NCBI RefSeq assembly: GCF_030611305.1
Contig: NZ_JAUWQB010000013.1
Span: 1 to 54,444, forward strand
Origin: Desulfobacula sp.
GTDB lineage: Bacteria > Desulfobacterota > Desulfobacteria > Desulfobacterales > Desulfobacteraceae
Direction of reading: 5' to 3'
DNA length: 54,444 nucleotides
Part shown: one piece after another, positions 36,628-44,829 of the stretch
Position numbering within the stretch: position 1 is the first letter of the stretch
Layout of the letters: every line of letters starts with the position of its first letter
Made by a program: the position numbers and the translations under genes
Notes under the pieces: generated by a model
Seen by the model: only the letters and a program-made list of their open reading frames with translations
Told to the model about the DNA's origin: nothing
Databases searched by the model: none

Positions 36628-38193
36628 ATGGATAAAAAGACCGAAGATAGAATCAGACAACTACGTGAAGTAAAGGCTGCCGCATTAAAAGGTGGTGGTG
36701 AAAGAAAAATTGAGATCCAGCATAAGAAAGGAAGAATGACAGCGCGGGAAAGGTTGGACTATTTGCTGGACGACAAAAGTTTTACCGAGTTTAATATGTT
36801 GTTGTGTCATATGGACGGCGCACCGGGCGATGGTCTTGTCAGCGGTGTCGGCACTATAAATGGAAAAAAAGTATGCGTGTATTCCCAGGACCCAACAGTC
36901 AAAGGAGGCTCTATAGGCGCGCTTCACGGTTATAAAATGTACAAGACAGTAGAACAGGCGCTACAGATGGGCATTCCTCTTGTCGGCCTTCATGATTCGC
37001 CAGGGGCAAGGCTTCCCAAGATAAAAGAGAGTAAAACCGCCCTTGGAGATATGATGGAGAAAAGTGGAGGTTCGATTTTTTATCCCAATACGCAGGCTTC
37101 TGGTGCTATCCCTCAGATATCGGCTATCCTTGGCAGTTGTGCAGGAATTTCTGTTTATTCACCTGCATTGACTGATTTTATATTTATGGTGGATAAAACC
37201 AGCCATATGTATATTACAGGTCCCGCCATGGTTAAATCTGTCATGGGCGGTGATATCAGCCATGAAGAATTAGGTGGTGCGAAAATTCATTGCAAAATCA
37301 GCGGCGTAGCAGATAAAAGATTTAAAAATGAAAAAGAATGTCTGGACGGCATAAAAGAACTTTTGAGCTATCTTCCTCCTAATATGAATGAAAAACCGCC
37401 CCAAAAAGCCATGACGGATGATTCTGAAAGATTAATGGATGATATACTGGATACCATTCCCCCACAATCCAACAGGCCCTATGACATGCACAAGATTATT
37501 AACAAAATTATTGATGGAGGCAGCTTTTTTGAAATAAAACCTGAATTTGCTACAGAAATAATTGTTGGATTTGCCCGTCTTAATAATGAAACAATTGGAA
37601 TTGTTGCCAACCAGCCCATGGTGCTTGCCGGGAGCCTGACAAGCAACAGCTCGGATAAACAGGCAAGATTTATGAGATTTTGTGATTGTTTCAATATCCC
37701 TATAATTCTGCTTGTTGATACACCTGCATATATGCCTGGTGCACCTCAGGAACGCTTTGGAATCATCAGACACGGCGCCAAAGTTCTGTATGCTCTTTGT
37801 GAAGCAAACGTTCCGCGGATAGCCGTTGTTCTGAGAAAATCTTATGGTGGCGGGAATCTGGGTATGGGAGTCGTCTCCGGTATGGGGACAGATCTTGTTT
37901 ATTACTGGCCAACTGTTGAAGTGGGTGTATTGGGACCGAACGCCTCGGTAGAGCTTTACTTTGGCAAGGAAATCCGAGAATCAAATAATCCTGAAGCGGT
38001 TAGAACAAAAAAGCTATCTGAATTCACCGAGAAATATTCAAATCCCATGCGTGAAGTGTCAGCAAACTGGGGGATTGATGATGTTATCGAACCTAAAGAA
38101 ACCAGAAAGATTTTAATTAAAGGATTAAATTTTCTTTCTTCCAAAAAAAGGCCGGTCAGGCACACTAAACACCATGGAAACATTCCCCTGTGA
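36628..38193 (+). CDS. Biotin-dependent carboxyltransferase (methylmalonyl-CoA decarboxylase alpha / PccB-like)
   Basis: The ATG at 36628 is preferred over an in-frame TTG at 36610 because TGAGGAGAG lies at the right distance. The 521-residue protein has the two crotonase-like halves of the acyl-CoA carboxylase beta family. These are HKKGRMTARERLDYLLD, GAHPGARLPK-type text as LHDSPGARLPK, GSCAGISVYSPALTDF, RFMRFCDCFNIPII and VVLRKSYGGGNLGMG. No biotin carboxylase gene is present. Delta, beta and biotin-carrier subunits of a sodium-pumping decarboxylase lie at 49314-51109. It is therefore probably the alpha subunit, transferring CO2 from a malonyl-type CoA ester to biotin. Confidence 0.85.
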   Translation: MDKKTEDRIRQLREVKAAALKGGGERKIEIQHKKGRMTARERLDYLLDDKSFTEFNMLLCHMDGAPGDGLVSGVGTINGKKVCVYSQDPTVKGGSIGALHGYKMYKTVEQALQMGIPLVGLHDSPGARLPKIKESKTALGDMMEKSGGSIFYPNTQASGAIPQISAILGSCAGISVYSPALTDFIFMVDKTSHMYITGPAMVKSVMGGDISHEELGGAKIHCKISGVADKRFKNEKECLDGIKELLSYLPPNMNEKPPQKAMTDDSERLMDDILDTIPPQSNRPYDMHKIINKIIDGGSFFEIKPEFATEIIVGFARLNNETIGIVANQPMVLAGSLTSNSSDKQARFMRFCDCFNIPIILLVDTPAYMPGAPQERFGIIRHGAKVLYALCEANVPRIAVVLRKSYGGGNLGMGVVSGMGTDLVYYWPTVEVGVLGPNASVELYFGKEIRESNNPEAVRTKKLSEFTEKYSNPMREVSANWGIDDVIEPKETRKILIKGLNFLSSKKRPVRHTKHHGNIPL

Positions 38194-38327
38194 TGGTTTG
38201 TGTTTCAGATGGGAGGACAAATTATAACCCCGTGAATAAGGAATTTTCAGTCAGATAATGGATAGAGAGGCGACTACAAGGGTGTTAGCTATGGAAAAAA
38301 ATTTATTTAAATACATGGAGAATTTTA

Positions 38328-38726
38328 ATGAACGAAGAAGGAAAAATCAGAGTACTGGTTGCCAAACCCGGGCTTGACGGGCATGAACGTGGTGCATGGG
38401 TTGTTGCTTATGGGCTGAGAGATGCCGGTTTTGAGGTTGTCTACACCGGATTACGGCAGACACCTATGGAGGTTGCAACTGCAGCTATACAGGAGGATGT
38501 CAATGTGGTAGGGCTCTCCATCCTTTCCGGTGCCCATCTTAGTTTAAGCAGAGCTGTCATCGAGAATCTCAAGGCTCAGGGTGGAGAAGATATTATTGTT
38601 ATGGTTGGCGGAGTTGTTTCAGATGATGATATTCCAAAATTGAAAGAGATGGGTGTCTCTGAGGTTTTCACTTCGGGAAGTTCCATCCAGTCAATCGCTG
38701 AGTTCATTCATTCTGTGACTTCTTGA
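38328..38726 (+). CDS. B12-binding small subunit of acyl-CoA mutase, second copy
   Basis: The 132-residue cobalamin domain has KPGLDGHERG (lower-axial His), LSILSGAHLS and VGGVVSDDD. It is a paralogue of 25202-25615. It is separated from the nearest mutase large subunit (46471) by nearly 8 kb. It may serve that enzyme or either one. Its stop overlaps the possible TTG start of the MFS gene. Confidence 0.92.
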   Translation: MNEEGKIRVLVAKPGLDGHERGAWVVAYGLRDAGFEVVYTGLRQTPMEVATAAIQEDVNVVGLSILSGAHLSLSRAVIENLKAQGGEDIIVMVGGVVSDDDIPKLKEMGVSEVFTSGSSIQSIAEFIHSVTS

Positions 38727-39994
38727 ACTCAGAGGCCATTCAAGGAATAAAAATAAAATTGAAAAATAAAATTCACTATCGCTGGATTGTTCTTCTGATA
38801 TTTGTTTCATCTCAGCTCGTTCTTTCCATCGCAGGATATGGCTGGGGAGCCCTTGCTCCTTTTTTAAAAAAACTTATGTCATTGAATAGTACCCAGATAG
38901 GCAGCATCGGCTCCATTTTTTATTTTGCTGCAGCTTTGTCAGCGTTACCTTCAGGTATGTTGGTTGATCTTTACGGAGTAAAAAAAGGCCTTATCGGGTG
39001 GCTGGGGATTACAAGTGTTCCCCTACTGCTTCTTAGTATTTTTAAACCCATTTTCCCAATTTTTATTATATTGGCGGCAATAAGTGGATTGGGCTATGGC
39101 ATTGGCAACCCTGTCTGTTCCAAGGGATTGTTCTTATGGTTTGACCAGAATATAAGGGGGCTTGTATTTGGAATAAAGCAATCTGCCGTGACAGTTGGCG
39201 CAGCGGTCTCCGGCATACTTCTGGTTTATCTTGCCGATAAAGTGGGTCCCTTTAATGCTCTTGGCATCATTGGTCTGGCTATTTCCGTAATGACCATTTT
39301 ATCATTAATTTATTATCATGATCCAATTCACCCTGAAAATATTTCCAATAATACAACTGCTCTTAAAAGGGGAAAATTTCTTTCCGAATTTGGTGAGCTT
39401 TTTGCCAATAAGCCCTTTTTCTATCTGTCTCTTATCATGGCATTGCTTGGCCTGGCTCAGGGTGTGGTTATCAGTTTTCTCATCCTTTATGCTACTGAAA
39501 AATTGGGATATTCACTTTTGGAAGCCGGCTCCCTTTTGACCCTTGTAATGATCAGCGGTGCTGTGGGTCGGATACTATGGGGTTTTATTAGTGACCGCCT
39601 GTATGGCGCCCGTCGCAAACCGGTTCTAATTATTATATCCACACTGGCTGTCCTTACTATAACCGCATTGGCCGTGTGGGACGTTACATGGCCCAAATGG
39701 CTGTTGATACCCGTGCTCATGGGGTTAGGGCTTTCAACCGCCGGATGGAACAGCGTTGCGTTGGTGCTGGTAACCGAGATCAGTACAGAATCAAGAACAG
39801 GCACTTCAGTGGGCCTGGCCTCTACTATTGCATGGTTTGGTCTTGCGTCCGGGCCTATTGCCTTTGGAAGTATAATAGATCACTTTGGATATTTTTATGC
39901 CTGGAGAGCAATGGCGTTTTTTTGTATTTTTTCTTTAATTCTCTGCTTTTTGTTGCCAATTAATGAAGCAGTCAACAATGTTACAGGAGATTAA
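38723..39994 (+). CDS. MFS transporter, module B
   Basis: The protein of up to 423 residues has twelve membrane helices. It shows the MFS signatures GMLVDLYGVKKG and GRILWGFISDRLYGARRK, and GIKQSAVTVGAAVSG in helix 5. The start is uncertain. TTG at 38723 overlaps the B12 subunit stop, and another TTG near 38759 has AAGGA upstream. A fragment of the C-terminus of this family is fused into the pseudogene at 20774-21240. The likely cargo is an organic acid or its exchange partner. Confidence 0.85.
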   Translation: MNSEAIQGIKIKLKNKIHYRWIVLLIFVSSQLVLSIAGYGWGALAPFLKKLMSLNSTQIGSIGSIFYFAAALSALPSGMLVDLYGVKKGLIGWLGITSVPLLLLSIFKPIFPIFIILAAISGLGYGIGNPVCSKGLFLWFDQNIRGLVFGIKQSAVTVGAAVSGILLVYLADKVGPFNALGIIGLAISVMTILSLIYYHDPIHPENISNNTTALKRGKFLSEFGELFANKPFFYLSLIMALLGLAQGVVISFLILYATEKLGYSLLEAGSLLTLVMISGAVGRILWGFISDRLYGARRKPVLIIISTLAVLTITALAVWDVTWPKWLLIPVLMGLGLSTAGWNSVALVLVTEISTESRTGTSVGLASTIAWFGLASGPIAFGSIIDHFGYFYAWRAMAFFCIFSLILCFLLPINEAVNNVTGD

Positions 39995-39998
39995 AATT

Positions 39999-41339
39999 AT
40001 GAAACAAGAACAAATGGATTTCAGCCGTAGAATAATACGATTTATTACAGAAACAAACACTAAAGATATTCCCCCTGAAATTTATGAACATGCTAAAATC
40101 GCTTTTCTAGACTGGCTGGGGGTCACGCTTGCAGGCAAGGACGATCCTCTGGTAGAAAAACTGATCAGATATGCCGATTTAATGGGAGGAAATAAGCATG
40201 GGACTCTTATTGGTCGGAGAATAAAAAAAAGCCTCAGTCAGGCGGCTTTGATAAACGGGGCTGCATCCCATGCTCTGGATTACGACGACACATTGATGAC
40301 TTATGTCGGTCATCCAACGGTCACCATGATTCCGTCATTGCTGGCTCTATCAGAATGGAAAGAAAAAAGCGGTATTGATTTTCTGACAGCATATATTATC
40401 GGTATGGAAGCAGCTTCTGTCATTGGTACTTGTGCCGGCATGGATCATTACATGCATGGATGGCACGCCACATCCACCATAGGACATTTCGCTTCTGCTG
40501 CTGTCTGCTCCCGGTTGCTGGGGTTAACTGGAGATCAGACGTTTTACGCTTTTGGCATCGCCGGAACCCAGGCATGCGGCCTTAAAATATCCTTTGGCAC
40601 CATGTGCAAACCCTTCCATGCCGGCCGGGCATCCCAGGCCGGGCTTATGGCAGCCCTGCTGGCTGCTGACGGTTTTACTTCTGCCCATAACATTCTGGAA
40701 GGCCCCAAGGGGTTTTTCCATGTTCTTAATGGAGAGGTAAAAGAAGATATTGTTAAAAACTTGGGGGAAACATGGAATATTAAAAATCTGGCTCAAAAAT
40801 ATCATGCATCGTGTCATGCCACTCATTCCGCCATTGAAGCAGCAAGAAGCCTTGTCCGGCGGGAGAGAATATCAATTGATAAAATAAAATCCATTAGAAT
40901 CCACACCTCAGAGCTGTCTCTGGGCATAGTGGGCAATGCAGAACCCAAAACCGGCCTGGAAGGAAAATTCAGTGTTATTTATTGTGTAGCCAACGCTCTT
41001 TTAAAAGAAAATACAGGTATGCAGGCATTTACAGATGAAGTGGTGATGGATCCGGCAGTCCGGACATTCATGGAAAAAATATCAATTAAGTTAGACAAAG
41101 ACATGGCTGCTCTGGGGGCCAGGGTCGAAATCGAGACAGATTTGGGGGAAATTTATTCCATGATTACGGATATTATAAAAGATATACCTGACCTTGGGGT
41201 AAAGAGATCGAAAATAAAAGATAAATTCATTGATTTGAGCAAGCCTGTTCTTGGAGATAAAAAAACTGAAGAAATATTGGAGAAGGTGTTCACTTTAGAG
41301 AAAATTGATAATTTAAAGCCCTTTATTGAAGACCTTTAA
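39999..41339 (+). CDS. MmgE/PrpD family protein, intact copy
   Basis: The start at 39999 is preferred over an ATG at 39963 because ACAGGAG is upstream and it abuts the MFS stop. The 446-residue protein has the family text KIAFLDWLGVTLAGKDDP, NGAASHALDYDDTL, YMHGWHATSTIGHF and KYHASCHATHSAIEA. Members dehydrate 2-methylcitrate or decarboxylate cis-aconitate, and others have no known reaction. It is the full version of both the pseudogene at 20774 and the UGA-containing gene at 28640. Presence in both modules suggests it acts early on the imported acid. Confidence 0.9.
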   Translation: MKQEQMDFSRRIIRFITETNTKDIPPEIYEHAKIAFLDWLGVTLAGKDDPLVEKLIRYADLMGGNKHGTLIGRRIKKSLSQAALINGAASHALDYDDTLMTYVGHPTVTMIPSLLALSEWKEKSGIDFLTAYIIGMEAASVIGTCAGMDHYMHGWHATSTIGHFASAAVCSRLLGLTGDQTFYAFGIAGTQACGLKISFGTMCKPFHAGRASQAGLMAALLAADGFTSAHNILEGPKGFFHVLNGEVKEDIVKNLGETWNIKNLAQKYHASCHATHSAIEAARSLVRRERISIDKIKSIRIHTSELSLGIVGNAEPKTGLEGKFSVIYCVANALLKENTGMQAFTDEVVMDPAVRTFMEKISIKLDKDMAALGARVEIETDLGEIYSMITDIIKDIPDLGVKRSKIKDKFIDLSKPVLGDKKTEEILEKVFTLEKIDNLKPFIEDL

Positions 41340-41351
41340 AGCCAAATTTTA

Positions 41352-41389
41352 AATGTACATTAATATTACATGTAAAATTAATGTACATT
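41352..41389. promoter_or_regulatory. Triple-palindrome enhancer (UAS) for EBP1, copy 3
   Basis: Three perfect 10-bp palindromes stand in a row: AATGTACATT (41352-41361), TTACATGTAA (41366-41375) and AATGTACATT (41380-41389). The centres are exactly 14 bases apart. This is the cleanest version of the operator shared by all three cassettes. Confidence 0.75.
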
Positions 41390-41538
41390 TAAGTTCTCAA
41401 TGATATAAACCCTTTACGAGATACACATAATAATGATGTATCATGTTTTTTAAATTTTATCTTTTTTTGTATTATTGATCTTCTATTAAACACTGTAAAT
41501 ACAAATGGTTATATGCAATTAAATATAATCGGGAGAAC

Positions 41539-41554
41539 CGGCACAAAGATTGCT
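41539..41554 (+). promoter_or_regulatory. Sigma54 (-24/-12) promoter of the module B TRAP-ligase-mutase operon
   Basis: CGGCACAAAGATTGCT has GG and GC ten bases apart and the same core as copies 1 and 2. It is about 80 bases upstream of the dctP start. Confidence 0.8.
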
Positions 41555-41634
41555 TTTGGTTGCCAGTAGGGGTAGTACTCTAAAACTTGACCATATAGGA
41601 TAGAATTTTTTACTAAAAAAAGGAGAGAAACAAA

Positions 41635-42732
41635 ATGGAGAATTTCATTAACAAAAAAACAATGTTTTTGTGCTTGCTAATAACGATTGTGACCTTTGCA
41701 TTTATCGGTTTGAAGTTAACGGATGTGGCAGCCGCATCCGAGAACAAGCCGGTAATCTTAAAGATGTCAACCTATTTAACTCCATCTTATAAAGATGGAT
41801 TCTATGCGAATAAAAGGATGGTAGATTATATCAATCTTCATGGTAAAAAGTGTAACCTAAGCGCTGAATTTTTTCATTCCGGTACTGTCTATAAAGCCAA
41901 GGAACTTTTGCCCAGTTGTATGACGGGTTCGCTCGATATCGGAGGCTTGGTAGCACCCTATGTCGAAGGCAGCATACCTGCCCTCGGTGTTTCGTCTTTG
42001 CCCTTTGCCTGGGAGAGTTTTTACGTCCATAGAGATGGCACCAGAAGAGGAAGTCCATATTTTAATTTCCTGGCTGATGAATATGCTCAACGTGGACTTG
42101 TGCTTCTTTCCCAGTCTCCTGTGGGGCCTCAGGAATTTATCAGCTCTAAGCCCCTATTAAAACTGGAAGACTGGAAAGGCCTGAAGGTCAGGGTATCCGG
42201 GGCGGTGTATTCTAAAGCCATGCAGACAATCGGTGCAGTCCCTATTTCCATGCCCTCGGGTGAGGTTTATACTTCACTTCAAAGAGGCGTTGTGGATGCT
42301 GCCCAGGGACTTGATATAACCTTTAAAGCTCGTAAGCTCTATGAAGTTACCAAGCACCAGATAAATTTTAGCTGTTTTGATATGGAATGGACAATTTTCA
42401 TGAACAAAAAGAAGTTTGACAGTCTATCCAAGGACCAGCAAAAAGTTGTAATGAATGCGGCCGAAATATGTGGACATGACATGAGTACGTCTGAAGTCCT
42501 TGGAGGTTTTATGGGGTTGAGATCCAGCCTTGAAAAAAAGAATGGCATTAATCAGATATATTACTCAGAGAATGAGTACAAACGATTTAAAAAAGCAATG
42601 GAACCGGTAGTAGAATGGTGGACCAAAAAAGTTGGCAAGGAGACGGCCCAAAAGGCCTTAAGGGCTGTGCGTGACAGTCAAGACGTGGGAATACCGAGCT
42701 GGGGAAAGCTCGATTTAATCCTTCCTGAGTAA
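41635..42732 (+). CDS. TRAP transporter substrate-binding protein (DctP), module B
   Basis: The 365-residue protein has a signal peptide (hydrophobic residues 9-30, cleavage near VAAA/SEN). The TRAP DctP pattern follows: LPFAWESFY, then LKVRVSGAVYSKAMQTIGAVP with the ligand-binding Arg, then MPSGEVYTSLQRGVVDAAQG. It differs considerably from the module A protein, so it may bind a different acid. AAAGGAGAG precedes the ATG. Confidence 0.9.
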   Translation: MENFINKKTMFLCLLITIVTFAFIGLKLTDVAAASENKPVILKMSTYLTPSYKDGFYANKRMVDYINLHGKKCNLSAEFFHSGTVYKAKELLPSCMTGSLDIGGLVAPYVEGSIPALGVSSLPFAWESFYVHRDGTRRGSPYFNFLADEYAQRGLVLLSQSPVGPQEFISSKPLLKLEDWKGLKVRVSGAVYSKAMQTIGAVPISMPSGEVYTSLQRGVVDAAQGLDITFKARKLYEVTKHQINFSCFDMEWTIFMNKKKFDSLSKDQQKVVMNAAEICGHDMSTSEVLGGFMGLRSSLEKKNGINQIYYSENEYKRFKKAMEPVVEWWTKKVGKETAQKALRAVRDSQDVGIPSWGKLDLILPE

Positions 42733-42743
42733 GCGGTTTTCAC

Positions 42744-42781
42744 AAATTTCCCGATCCCGCTATCACGGGATCGGGAAATTT
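42744..42781. terminator. Strong hairpin between dctP and dctQ
   Basis: AAATTTCCCGATCCCG-CTATCA-CGGGATCGGGAAATTT is a perfect 16-bp stem. It ends in a short T stretch rather than a long one. It probably works as a partial terminator or an mRNA-stabilising element that raises binding-protein levels over the permease. A full stop is less likely because the permease genes continue in the same direction. Confidence 0.75.
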
Positions 42782-42886
42782 AATGGAGACGTCTACAGTC
42801 CATCAAAAAAAGGATATGCAAAAAAGGCCTTATTCGCTTTGCATAATAACATTAAGGTAATGCCGTTGGCTTGTAAGGAGGTATCA

Positions 42887-43435
42887 ATGAAGGCTGTTGT
42901 AAGTATCGGACGAAACATGGGCAAGGCAATTAACCAGGTTTGCCAATTCGGGCATCTGCTGGGAGAAATCGCCGTATTGATATTGTTACTTATGGTTTCC
43001 TATACTGTGGTCATGAGATATTTTTTTAATAATCCACCCATATGGACAGAGGAAATAGGCTGTTACCTTTTTATCTTCATAATCTGGATTTCAGTGGGTG
43101 GTGTACTGAAAGAAGATCGCCATATTACTTTTGATTTGGTATTTGAATATATTTCTCCGAATACGCAGATCTGGCTTAAAATCGTGACCTCTTTTGTAGG
43201 TCTTTTGTTTTGTGTTGTTCTTGCCTGGTATGCTACCAGGTATACATTTTTTCAATATCAATTCAACCTTGAGTCTTCCACATTGTTATCCATGCCGTTG
43301 TGGATACCCTATATGACCATACCTGTGGGGGGAATTATAATCAGCCTGCAGTTCCTGGTCAAAATTGCGGGATATTTCTCTTTTCTGTCAGGCCAGAAGA
43401 ATAAACAAAAGGAGAATATGAATCATGGAGCCTAA
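42887..43435 (+). CDS. TRAP transporter small permease (DctQ), module B
   Basis: The start at 42887 is chosen over 42839 because AAGGAGG sits five bases upstream. The 182-residue product has four membrane helices and the DctQ motif YTVVMRYFFNNPPIWTEEIGCYLF. It ends eleven bases inside the dctM gene. It forms the membrane complex with 43425-44729. Confidence 0.9.
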   Translation: MKAVVSIGRNMGKAINQVCQFGHLLGEIAVLILLLMVSYTVVMRYFFNNPPIWTEEIGCYLFIFIIWISVGGVLKEDRHITFDLVFEYISPNTQIWLKIVTSFVGLLFCVVLAWYATRYTFFQYQFNLESSTLLSMPLWIPYMTIPVGGIIISLQFLVKIAGYFSFLSGQKNKQKENMNHGA

Positions 43436-44729
43436 CTTAGTTCTCATAATATGCATAGTGATTTTGTTTGGTCTATTGCTCGCAGGTAGCCCTATCTTTG
43501 TAGCTCTGGGAACAGCAAGCATTCTTGGCATTTTCCTGTTAGGGGGGCTGAGTGCAGTCTACCGTTTGCCTTCAATAATTTTCTCACATCTTGACAACTT
43601 TATTCTGCTTTCTGTGCCGCTTTTCCTGCTGATGGGTCAAGTTCTCTTTTTTTCAGGGATAGGTGCGGATCTATATAAATCCGGAAACAAATGGTTTTCG
43701 GGAGTCAGGGGGGGGCTGGCAATGGCAAGCACGATTTCTTGCGCTGTTTTTGGTGCCATGTGTGGTGTAAGCCTGGCTGCTGCCGCGGCTATCGGATCAT
43801 TCGCTATCCCGGAAATGAAAAAAATGAATTACGATCCCGGATTCGCTGCAGGCACAGTCGCCGCTGCGGGTGCCTTAGCCATGCTCATTCCGCCGAGTCT
43901 GTTGTTTATCCTATACGGTGCCATAGCTGATGTATCGGTCGGCAAACTGTTTATCGGTGGTATAGTGCCCGGCATTATTCTGGCTTTAATGATGTGCGGT
44001 TATGAATGGATAGCAGTAAAAAGGAATCCGCTCATGGCCCCTATGATAAAAGAAAACGTAACCTGGAAAGATAAGTTTTCTTCCCTAAAGAGGTTATGGC
44101 CTGCATTGATTCTCATATTTTTAGTGCTGGGAACCATTTATCTTGGTGTTTGCACTCCTACAGAGGCCGGAGCCATTGGTTCGATGGGCGCCATTTTTAT
44201 ATCCGTTTTTATTTATCGTAGTCTCACGTGGGAAAAATTTCGGCTTATTTTTAATTTTACGACTCGAACAACAGCGTCGATAATGCTTATCTTTTCTTGC
44301 GGGGTCTTATTCAGCGTGCTCCTAACCATGCTGAGACTCCCGGACAAGCTGTCTGAATTTGCCATTGCAAGCGGATTGCCTGGATGGGGGATTATTATTA
44401 TGTTGTGTTGTATGCTTCTGATTCTTGGTATGTTTGTGGACGGTGGAACAGCAGTTATAGTCACCACCCCTATTGTACTGCCAACAATAATCTCAGCAGG
44501 TTATGATCCGTTGTGGTGGGGAGTAATCCTGATATTGAATCTTGAGATGGCCGTAATCACGCCTCCTGTGGGGTTAAACCTTTATGCAATCAAGAGCATT
44601 GCCAATGATATAGCAATGAAAGATATTATTCGAGGATCTTTGCCTTTTGTCATTGTTGAGATGCTTTGCCTGGCACTATTTATAATTTTTAAAGACCTTG
44701 CCCTGTGGCTACCCAGAATGATGGGATAA
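43425..44729 (+). CDS. TRAP transporter large permease (DctM), module B
   Basis: The 434-residue protein has the DctM helices and motifs: GLLLAGSPIFVALGTASILG, SVPLFLLMGQ, GAMCGVSLAAAAAIG, AMLIPPSLLFILYG and GVCTPTEAGAIG. It is the ion-coupled transport subunit. Its start overlaps the dctQ gene and GGAG lies ten bases upstream. Confidence 0.92.
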   Translation: MEPNLVLIICIVILFGLLLAGSPIFVALGTASILGIFLLGGLSAVYRLPSIIFSHLDNFILLSVPLFLLMGQVLFFSGIGADLYKSGNKWFSGVRGGLAMASTISCAVFGAMCGVSLAAAAAIGSFAIPEMKKMNYDPGFAAGTVAAAGALAMLIPPSLLFILYGAIADVSVGKLFIGGIVPGIILALMMCGYEWIAVKRNPLMAPMIKENVTWKDKFSSLKRLWPALILIFLVLGTIYLGVCTPTEAGAIGSMGAIFISVFIYRSLTWEKFRLIFNFTTRTTASIMLIFSCGVLFSVLLTMLRLPDKLSEFAIASGLPGWGIIIMLCCMLLILGMFVDGGTAVIVTTPIVLPTIISAGYDPLWWGVILILNLEMAVITPPVGLNLYAIKSIANDIAMKDIIRGSLPFVIVEMLCLALFIIFKDLALWLPRMMG

Positions 44730-44829
44730 CAGAAGATCCTGCAATACGTTTGAGGTTTGATGAATAGTCTTTTGCTCATAAAATCAACATCTTTAAATGG
44801 CTTACAATGTTAAATATAGGGGAAAATAG

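Larger units (their letters stand above)
41341..41610 (+). repeat. Promoter cassette, copy 3 of 3
   Basis: The stretch shares the order operator - AT-rich spacer - CTGTAAATACAAAT - ATGCAATTAAATATAAT - GGCACAAAGATTGC with copies 1 and 2. It carries many more substitutions, so it is an older duplicate. It occupies the whole gap between the intact mmgE and the module B TRAP genes. Confidence 0.8.

Noticed and set aside
41352-41389. CRISPR-like or iteron-like array
   Set aside because: There are only three short sites with four-base gaps, and their link to -24/-12 promoters fits an activator enhancer.
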